A program made the position numbers and the translations under genes. From NCBI GenBank assembly GCA_039519185.1, contig CM076846.1, positions 139,024,428-139,088,427 on the forward strand: a stretch of 64,000 nucleotides of DNA, given 5' to 3'. How positions within the stretch are numbered: position 1 is the first letter of the stretch; each line of letters opens with the position of its first letter. The notes under the pieces were generated by a model. It was not told the origin of the DNA, did no database searches, and was given only the letters and a program-made list of their open reading frames with translations. Below, piece by piece: positions 55,509 through 64,000 of the stretch. The stretch is from Astragalus membranaceus. Its lineage: Eukaryota > Streptophyta > Magnoliopsida > Fabales > Fabaceae.

Positions 55509-56069
55509 TAGGGATGTAAACGGGCGAGGCGGGTATAACTATAGGCTACCCCGTCCCGCGAGATATTAAATGAGTATTATCTCTTCGCGGGTACCCACAT
55601 ATACTTGTTAGAGTTATAAAATAAAATTTGAAATATTATACAAAATTAATCTTTTTTTGTACCAAATAAAGTAATCTTTTGAACACGGTTTGTTTTGTTT
55701 ATTTATATAAGAAAATTAAGTATTTAGTTATTTATCTTATCAATTATTTATTAACTTATAATCATTAAAAAATAGAGATAAAAAAAAATACCAGAATTAC
55801 AATAATAGAAAACTTTGAAAATAACAACTCACTAATTATCCAAAATATTATGATAAAAGATACAACCTTATGTTTCTATTTTAAACTATATATATATATA
55901 TAAGGGTAATTAGGTATATATGTTACGGGTGCCTTATTACCCGGCCCTGCCCTGTTTATTGACGGCAATTTTATTGTCTGTTTATTTTGCCCGCAGGTAC
56001 CGTTAAGAGACCTGCCCCCGTGCTCGTCGCGGGTTTTACCAGCAGGTGCATGTTTTTTTTGCACCCCTA
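55509..56069. mobile_element. hAT MITE, 561 bp
   Basis: Inverted ends TAGGGATGTAAAC / complement of TTTTTTTGCACCCCTA. Flanks CGTAAGCT (55501-55508) and CGTCAGCT (56070-56077) form an 8-bp duplication with one mismatch. GCGGG-rich subterminal DNA. No transposase. Confidence 0.78.
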
Positions 56070-58235
56070 CGTCAGCTGCCACTTAATCGTTTTAAAAAAA
56101 ACATGTGGCAAACCTTCAATTATATATAAAAGGAATACGGCATTAATTTTAAAATTCCATTAATGTTGTTATTAAAAGAAATACGGCATCTTTTATAAGG
56201 AATTCAAAAACGGTAATATTTCAAATTCTAATAATTACAATTCATGTAACACTCCGATAATTTTTAACTTGTAGAAATCATCGAAATGCACTACTGGCAT
56301 ATATCAGAGTACTTCCTGTTTCAAATACTGAACACGAACTAAAACCTCGATGCTAAAACCATCAAGCGCACTTACATAACTTAACATGAAAATACATAAA
56401 GCGTTCTTACACCACTCAAACTAGTGTTCAGTACCAAAATAAGAAGTCTGCGGAAGCGATTTACAACTTTAACAACGTAAGTCGTACAATCGTACATTCT
56501 AAGATACAATAGGAAAAAAAATACATAACAAGGTAAATGAAAGCGTCAGCAACTCCTCAAGCGTCTCCATAACCATGCTTCATCATCTTCAACTTAACCT
56601 GCAACTCTGAAAAACAACAACAACAATGATTGGGTGAGACAACTTGTCTCCGTGAGTTCTATCGAGATCCCTTACTAACTCTCTCGGTTCATTATGCTTG
56701 ATTCATGACTCGTAGCCTTAATAAGCGACTACGTGAATACCTGAAACGTGTAACTCGTAGTCCTCCTAAGCAACATATAAGAGACACACATAACAATGAC
56801 GTTGTCCTCATAACCCTCAGGCCGGTTACGAGAAGCAACACTAAACATGATTTTTAGCGTGTCACCGGTCAATTGGCAAAATAAACTCCCGGTGATCCCA
56901 TTCCACCAATCACTGGTGGACCCCTCATGGGGCCTAGGTTCATAGGGCTCATGACTTCTGTAACACCCCAAAATTAATTAGTTATTTATTTAATTAATTA
57001 AATAGGGTTTATGTGATAGAAATAATATTATAATTATTATTTATTATATGTTAGTGTGTTGGTCCTTATTAGGAATAGTAATAGCGAATGGGGGGCGGTG
57101 AGTTAGCCCATGATTAATTCGCATAAGCCAAGAGAAAAGCCCATGAAAATTAACTAAGTATAAATAAGCATTTTTAGGGTTTTGCTCACTAATTAGAAAA
57201 ACAAAAATTTGAGAGTGAGAAAGGAGAAGAGGAGAGGCGCTAATAAGGAGAAGAAGAGAAGAGGTCGACAGCTAGAGAGAAGGCGTGATCCACAAGCAAG
57301 GAGAGAGGGAGAGGCTAGGGTTTGTGATCTTCTAAGGCTAAGGTAAGGGTGAGGTTCATGCTTTATAAGGGTTGGTATGAAGGGTTGTATGTGGGTTAGG
57401 GTTTGGTAGTCATCATATGTGTATCATGTTTATTATGTGTTTGATAAAATGCTTTGAATGCTATATTGGTTGATTTTGTCATGTAATTGATGTTCCCATG
57501 CCCTAATACTATGTTTGATGATTGCATGTGGGGGTTAGGGTATGATGATTTATCACATGTATGGTTATATGTTTGTGTTGCCTTGTTGAACCAATTGTTG
57601 ATGATTGAACCTATTTGTTGATGTTTGAGATCACTTGTCGATGTTTGAATATGTTGTGGAGGTTGGAAATCAATTTGGGGTTTTTAATTCGCAAAGAAAA
57701 CTGGGTATAGGTTCGGTTATACAGTAACTGGGAACAATATAGTGGTCCAAAAATTATGTGGTTTACCTTTTCAGAAACTAGACTTAATGCTTGTTGATTT
57801 GGAACTGGTTTGGTTGCATTTGGAGTTGTATAGCTCGAGTTATAGGTGTCACAAGTTAGGTTAAAATTCTGGAAAACAATCTGGATATAGGTTCGGTATT
57901 TCGTGTATAACGTTTTCGTTTGAACTCCTTTTTGAATGATTCTTGATTCATTGTAAACTACACTCAATTTGTTTCGGGTTAGGCTCAAGTACCATGTCAT
58001 TTGACTGAGTTTTGATAATTTTAGAGGTGTCACAAGCTAGGTCATGGTGGCTGTCCTGTTTTCTGAACCTTGTTGTTTATTTACTGAAACTGTACGAATT
58101 GGACCATTATTTTGCAAAACAAAAATTATAGTCAGGAACTAGACATTCTTAGCTTTCCATAGAGGGGTCCTTTGCTAAGTTTCGATACCGTTTGATAGGT
58201 TAATTAATTCACCGAAGTAGAGGTATGTTTGCTGT

Positions 58236-58530
58236 AAATTAATGTTGCTGTTTACTGAACATCATGTTGCTGTTGCTGTAAATTAATGTTGCTGTTTACT
58301 GAAAATCATGTTGCTGTTGCTGTAAATTAATGTTGCTGTTTACTGAAAATCATGTTGCTGTTGCTGTAAATTAATGTTGCTGTTTACTGAAAATCATGTT
58401 GCTGTTGCTGTAAATTAATGTTGCTGTTTACTGAAAATCATGTTGCTGTTGCTGTAAATTAATGTTGCTGGTTACTGAAAATCATGTTGCTGTTGCTGTA
58501 AATTAATGTTGCTGTTTGCTGAAAATCATA
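58236..58530. repeat. Tandem repeat, about 43-base unit, seven copies
   Basis: Unit GTTGCTGTTGCTGTAAATTA plus ATGTTGCTGTTTACTGAAAA, nearly identical copies, inside the second LTR. It is followed by GGCCGGTGGCCATTGTTG and GCGCCTTAGCGCCTAT short repeats to 58860. Confidence 0.9.
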
Positions 58531-58959
58531 TGTGTTGTTTCTATTTTGCTATTCCTATTTTGGGGTGGTTGTTGGCTGTCCCTATTTTTGTGGGTGGTTG
58601 TTGGTGCCCTTAGCGCCCTGTTGTCTTGTTGATTTTGTTGTTGTCGGCCGGTGGCCATTGTTGGATTGCCTCATTAGGCATGAAGTTGTTGTTGTAGGCC
58701 GGTGGCCATTGTTGAATTGTTGATGTTGCGTGTCGGCGCATTAGCGCCTATGTTTGTTGTCGTTGCGTGTCGGCGCCTTAGCGCCTATAGTTGTTGCTTG
58801 TTGTTGGTGCCCTAGCGCCTATAATTGTTATTTGTTGTGGGTGCCTTAGCGCCTATTGTTGTGGCTGAGCCGTTGGCCTGGATGATGTTGTTTTGTTGAT
58901 GTTGTTGTCGTGTTGTTGATTATGTTGTTAAATGTTGTTGTTGACTTTGTTGTGGGTAC

Positions 58960-60196
58960 TGTTAAGACTTTTGGCAAGTGTACCAATTGTCGTCGCAAGT
59001 AATAAAATACGGTAAGTAACCGATCGATTCCACAGGGATTGCGATTCTTTATCAATAGGCAATTTGTTAGTTCTAAGTCGTGATACTTGTGATAAAGTTG
59101 GTTTATTGTAACAACGAAATAGAAAGTGCAATAACATAAAGTAAGATAGAAGCGAATTGGGATCGACTCATCTCCCCTTTACTCTTATATGACCTTTAGC
59201 CACTCTCAAAGTAATTATCCAAATTATCCGATTCAATTCACTAAATTAGGCTAAGAACAATCCCTTGTCTCAAAACCCCTATTACCTTAAGAGTTACCCT
59301 AATTCCTTAGGTGATTCATGCCAAAGGGTAAAGCATTAAGTTCAAGAAATAAAGAATTCACTCACACAAATTCCCACTCCTACGATCATCAATGGCGACC
59401 GAATGAAATAAGAATTCACGAAACCCAATTACATATTCCTATGATAATTCAAGTCGTGACCTAAGCCCCAATTTCCAGCAAACAACCGACATTCCTATGG
59501 TGATGATAAACCTAGATCGATACAAATATCATGTGTACTTGTAAAGCATTAAGAACATAAGGCATAGGCAATGGATAAAATGAATAAGAACTTGACTTGA
59601 CCATAACAAAGCATTCAAACAAGGGTTTAAGGAAGAGTCATCTCTCCCAAATCAAAACTATCTAATTACATGGCATAAAGGGATAAGATTAAAGAGTAGA
59701 AGAAGATTACATAGAGATGGATCCATGAGAACCTCAAAACCCTTGTTCCCAAGGTGTTGGGAAGGCCCCAAAATCACCTCCAGCTGCTGCTCCAAACCCT
59801 AGAATCGTTCCCAAGCCGAAGAGAGATTCAGAAAACGCAAAACTGATATTTTAACCAAAGTTTCGGCCACGCATCGCGTCGCGATGGTGCCTGGTCGCGT
59901 CGCGACTTTCTCCAGAAAGTTTGGTCGTGGCGCGATCGTTCTGGCTGCTTGGTGCGAAGGCTGTCTAATATTTTTCCTTTCTTCTTTTCTCCGTTTCGTC
60001 ACTAGGCAAGTGTCTGGTTCGCTAGTAAACGCCACATCAAATTGAAGGTTTTTCATACATTTTGTTACAGCTCCACACTTATTACAAAAAACTAAAATTA
60101 TGCTAAAACCCTTAGCAATTGGCTGAATCAAACAATAAACCACCAACATTTTGGTTGCAAACTGAATGAAAATCATCATATAATAATGACTCAACA
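58960..60196. mobile_element. Third, innermost LTR-like insertion (1237 bp)
   Basis: TGTTAAGAC...GACTCAACA (TG...CA) with 5-bp duplication GGTAC at 58955-58959 and 60197-60201. It contains AGTGTACCAATTGTCGTCGC and TCGATTCCACAGGGATTG, a block common near plant LTR ends. Solo LTR most likely. Confidence 0.8.
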
Positions 60197-60315
60197 GGTA
60201 CCGCCGAATGGCCCACATTGTTTTGTTGTGGGTACCGCCGAATGGCCCACCTTGTTTTGTTGCGGGTACCGCCGAATGGCCCGAGTTGTTTTGTTGAGGG
60301 TATCGCCGAATGATC
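60197..60315. repeat. Short tandem repeat, about 35-base unit
   Basis: Four copies of GTACCGCCGAATGGCCCA with TTGTTTTGTTG spacers, in the second LTR just after the innermost insertion. Confidence 0.75.
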
Positions 60316-61629
60316 CAAACTGTTGATAAATTTTTGTGTTGAAGGCCTATGGCCAGTGTCGAGTCTTGTGTCATTGTGTGCTAAGATATGTTACTTGTTG
60401 TTGATTGTCCGTGTTGCATCATTGTGTCGCATGCATATCATTTGCATATGGGGTAGTTGGCCCCGGAGCTAGTCTCCACCACGTTGGATTGCCTCTTTTG
60501 GCATGGATTTTTGTTGGAAGTCTCATTTGGCTGGACCCGGTACCACATGCATTATAGGGTAGTTGGCCCTCTGTTGAGCATCCCGCATTCATACCGCATG
60601 TTTGAAGTCACTGACTGTGGTGAACTGTTGTTGTTGTATATTGACTGTTGTTGTATATTGACTGTTGTTGTTATATATTGACTGTTGGGTCGATATTTGA
60701 CTGTTGAGATGATATTTGCATGTTGTGCTGATGTTGACCGTTGTGCTGATATTGACTGTTATGTCCATGCTGTTGTTGACCTGTTGTCTGTTATGATTAT
60801 CTGACTTTCTGACCTAGATATACGGTCTTTCATACGATTCTTTACACTGTGTGATATCTCACCCCTTCTGTTTGAATGTTACCCCTATGTTGGTAACGTG
60901 CAGGTATCCACGAGTGAAGGCTGTTGTACTTCACTAGTTCGGTCGTGTCGTCGCTCTGATACGTAGCACTCGGGGGGATGAACACTATTTATATTGTTTA
61001 TGTTATTTTGTGGATTTTGATGTTATAAATCTTACATGGTCACTACGTTTGTTTTAGTTGAACCCTTATGATTTTCCACTGCGTGAATGAGTAAGAGTTG
61101 ATTTGTTTTTAAGACTAAAAATGTTGTTTGCCAGTTCATCCGAGTGATGAGTGTTATGTATCCGTTTAAGGTTTTTTTTTAAGTCGAAAAGTGTGACATC
61201 TGTTTCATTGTTGAAAACTGTGATTTTATGCTAATAAATTACCGGGTAGAAATGGGTGTTACAACTTCCCCTCCCCTAGCACACTAAACTGAAATAGGGT
61301 CGTCACCCTAACTGAACTGATGTTTATATTTTAATATACCTGAACATAAATATAACAATGGTCTTGAACATAACAATGAGCTTATACATAACATGATCTC
61401 TTACTTAACATGATCTTATTTTAACTTGACGTGATCTCACTCGTGATTTCTAAAGTTCGTTAACTTACTTATTAGACGTTTATAATTCAATCCAATCATG
61501 ATTATTTCAGTCACAGTCAACATAATCATAAACATCGAACAATTCATTGGGCAAGGTTGAAAATAAAATGGGGAGAGATTTGGAACATCATTGATACCCA
61601 AAAGAGTGGGAAAAATAAATTTTAAAACT

Positions 61630-61880
61630 GTTACGTGCGCTTGGGCGCATGGCTGTGTGCTTGGGACACTTCTGGACATTTTGATTCTGATTGCCGTGCA
61701 CTTGGACGCACTGTGAAGCGCTTGGGGCGCTTCTGGTCATCTGGGTTCTGTTTGGGTTCTGTTGTCGTGCGCTTGGGACGCACCGTGAAGCGCTTGGGGC
61801 GCTTTTGGCTATCTGGGTTCTGTTTGCCGTGCGCTTGGGACGCACCGTGAAGCGCTTGGGGCGCTTTTGGCTACTGGAAG
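61630..61880. repeat. Tandem repeat in outer LTR, about 70-base unit
   Basis: About 3.5 copies of GTGCGCTTGGGACGCACCGT, GAAGCGCTTGGGGCGCTTTT and CTATCTGGGTTCTGTTTG. Each unit has two GC-rich inverted motifs (GTGCG...CGCAC, AGCGC...GCGCT). Confidence 0.85.
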
Positions 61881-63530
61881 TGATTTTAAAATAACCTTAC
61901 TCACTCAACTCACCCAAAACTCAACCCCAATGATACCAACACCAAATCCAACATAAGAACAGAATCCAAACTACAATTTAGGCATATTTGAAGCAATCAT
62001 AAACATCCAAAACAGCAACCATGACAATCACATAATCACACAAAATCACAGTCAATTAATCAATTCGATCGATTCTAAAATAACGGTTTTTCAATAAAAT
62101 GGTCTTTCGCTATTTTTCTCAAAGCGGATTTCAAAAGGGTATCGGTTCAGAAAACATAACGACTCAATATCAAAAACATCCCTAGCGAGTTATAGAACTC
62201 ACCTCGTGCGATGAAATCGCACACAACACCGGAACTACGTGAACACGAACGAACCGTAACACAGGAACTCTCCGAATCCGCTCCAACGAACACGAAATCG
62301 ATCCCGTGAGAATCCTCAAACTTGACCAGTTACTGAAGCATCCCTGAATGCATCTCGAATCAACCCGAACTACTTCGAACCGCTTTCCAACTTTGAACTC
62401 AGCTACCCGAAATGCTCCTGCTGTTTCCAGCAACAACGTGACATTTTGCGACGATCATAACTCACTCAATTCTCTACCAAACTTAGCGAAACGAGTGTCT
62501 ATCGTGAAGGGAATTTCATCTAGTTTCTGAGGGTCTAGGTTTCAAACGCATGCAACCCGTATACAGAGAGTTATAACGAATACAATTGAACTGGGTCAAA
62601 ACTGGGGCAGATTTAGAAACGGAACTTAAGGACATGATATCTCCCTCCACACCTAATGAAATCTGACGATTCTTGGGTCTAAACCGAAGCATTTTCTGTC
62701 TAGTTTCCAAAGAAATAAAAATGAGTTTAATAGGAGATCTGTACAAGGAATTACGAAGAAAACACTGAAGGGTGCCAAAACGGGTTTTCTGCAGAACACT
62801 TCCAGCAACACCAACTTGCTCCTAGCATCCTTCTTGGCTACAAAAATTGCTCCCACAATGTCCATCTCAGCTTCCAACTTCAACCCCAAATGGACTTGCA
62901 CCACAAACAGCTTATAGGACCCCCATTGCAACCACATGAAAACTTGAACTCAGCTTCTCTTCAAAAATGGTGTTTGATTCCGAAAATGTTGAGAAAGGGA
63001 TGGCTGGCTCTTTGGTGAAGAATTTAGTATCAAAATGGAGAGGAAGAGACAATGGTCACAATGGTGTAAAGATGTTGGTCAGGCATCAAGGATCAATGGG
63101 TGTTCCTTCCTCTTCTCTCATTCTCGACATCTCACTCCCTCTCAGTTTTTCTCTCCTTTCTTCATTCTGGAAACTGAATATGGAACGTGAAGAGGAAAAG
63201 AAATGGGTTCACTTTGTTTTACTTCAGCTGGTGGTGTCTTTAAGTTGGGCTGTCCTATGGTTGTTGGGCTCTTTCTACTTTATAACATTTCAGATTACCA
63301 TACATACCTCCCCCTTTACTTATACACTACCCAACATAATTAAACTATATTGGTTCATAACTCAAACAATTAATATTATTTAGCAACTAAACATATAATC
63401 CATAAATCCAAACCATGACAATCGCCTCATCATCAATTAATTAAGTTAAATTTCTCCATTAGCTAATTAATCAAACATAGCCTCTTGCTAACTTCTATTA
63501 GCTAACTTAGCTAAAATTGGGGATGTTACA

Positions 63531-64000
63531 ATCACCCCAACTTGAAAAATTTTGTCCTGAAAATCATCCAAGCTACCCAATGAACATAGTCCTGAAGCTT
63601 CATGTACCTTCATTCCACTTCAGGATTTAAACCCTAACTCCTCTTGTGACATTTAAAGGGATTCACCCCAACTTGGATTGACCATAGTCAATTCTATCTT
63701 CGCACATTAATGATCGAAGAAATCATGATCGCATCAAAGAGCCTAGGAAAAGAAGCAAGATACTTTTTCAAAAGCGGTTTTGCTCTTTAGTGCAATCAAG
63801 TTTTCGTCCATACTTAATGTAACCTGAACTCTTTACATGATCCTATGGTTGAACCGGTTTCAAGAATTAGACGGTCTCCCACAGCTTCCTCGAACCATCA
63901 TTGATGCCCACCTGTTGTTCCGGGACGTCATCTGTAGCCCTCTGCTTCCGCTGTGCTGCGAAGGCTAGAAATCCTATGGTTTAGGGTTTCAGACATTTTC
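63531..64000 (-). mobile_element. Internal 3' region of the outer LTR element
   Basis: Minus sense: non-coding-looking DNA leading to GGATGATTTTCAGGAC and the purine tract before the LTR. No integrase or RT motif in this stretch; the remainder of the element is outside the window. Confidence 0.5.

Larger units (their letters stand above)
56959..61263 (+). mobile_element. Second LTR (solo-LTR-like), nested in the outer LTR
   Basis: TGTAACACCCC...GGGTGTTACA ends, with the 5-bp duplication ACTTC at 56954-56958 and 61264-61268. The rejoined flank (CTCATGACTTCCCCTCCCC) matches the undisturbed relative at 15994-16013 in reverse complement. Without its own insert it is about 3063 bases. There is no internal domain, so it is a solo LTR or a non-coding derivative. 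Confidence 0.85.
56245..63530 (-). mobile_element. Ty3/Gypsy-type LTR (outer of three nested), minus strand
   Basis: In minus sense it starts TGTAACATCCCC (63530) and ends GGAGTGTTACA (56245). Removing the nested LTR and one ACTTC leaves about 2976 bases. A purine tract (minus strand CAAGTTGGGGTGAT) abuts its upstream edge at 63531-63544, so this is probably the 3' LTR of an element that continues right of the window. Related DNA lies at 15836-16573. Confidence 0.75.

Noticed and set aside
58236..58530. Regular repeats that could suggest a CRISPR array
   Set aside because: Direct tandem repeats without unique spacers, in a plant LTR.
56245..63535. Target duplication for the outer LTR (ATTCA versus ATCAC)
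   Set aside because: Flanks do not match; the right side is the element's own internal region with a purine tract, so no duplication is expected there.

Overview
The window is nuclear DNA of a flowering plant, almost certainly a eudicot. Protein-coding genes have GT-AG introns, one gene encodes a likely plastid transit peptide, and most of the DNA is plant transposable elements (LINE, Copia and Ty3/Gypsy LTR elements, CACTA, hAT, Helitron, SINE). A legume is my best guess, from the style of the SINEs and the Tat/Ogre-like LTR fragment, but the sequence alone does not prove it. There is no bacterial-type organisation, CRISPR array or rRNA.

Layout. 1-5129: 3' part of a LINE (ORF1 end, ORF2 with one frameshift, 3' UTR, poly-A). 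5130-7262: right end of a CACTA element carrying exons that look captured from a host gene. 7263-8840: hairpin repeats and a Tat/Ogre-like LTR scrap. 8840-15830: a plant-mobile-domain (PMD) gene relic on the minus strand, split by a gag-only Copia element (9183-15414) with an exact 5-bp target duplication. 15836-17457: LTR remnant and a foldback MITE. 18387-19949: a five-exon RING-finger membrane protein gene. 20426-26990: (TA)n, a dead minus-strand LINE, a second CACTA end, (GA)n and an RNase H-like LINE scrap. 27228-30900: hAT-like remnant, a TIM9 pseudogene exon, a SINE, a partial duplicate of the RING gene and various repeats.

31422-31940: a PGG-domain membrane protein. 32972-35531: a complete eight-exon soluble inorganic pyrophosphatase gene (minus) whose upstream region holds an 877-bp hAT-type insertion. 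37325-40440: small unknown ORF, LTR-like region and LINE scrap. 40437-45458: a hAT transposase relic cut by one Helitron, followed by a 520-bp inverted repeat and a second Helitron. 46095-46556: an Agenet-domain gene. 46858-48415: a third Helitron. 49331-54945: a complete seven-exon plastid-type alpha/beta-hydrolase gene (minus) with MITEs and a Copia scrap in its introns. 55165-56069: SINE and hAT MITE. 56245-64000: a minus-strand LTR containing a second LTR, which contains a third.

The likely functional genes (RING protein, PGG protein, pyrophosphatase, Agenet protein, alpha/beta-hydrolase) are unrelated housekeeping or regulatory genes spaced among repeats; no operon or gene cluster is visible. 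The most unusual signals are a set of 14-15 AATCGATT palindromes spaced close to three helical turns apart just upstream of the Copia LTR TATA box, the Helitron insertion whose removal restores a transposase reading frame, and three Helitrons that share end structure but each carry a different internal tandem array.
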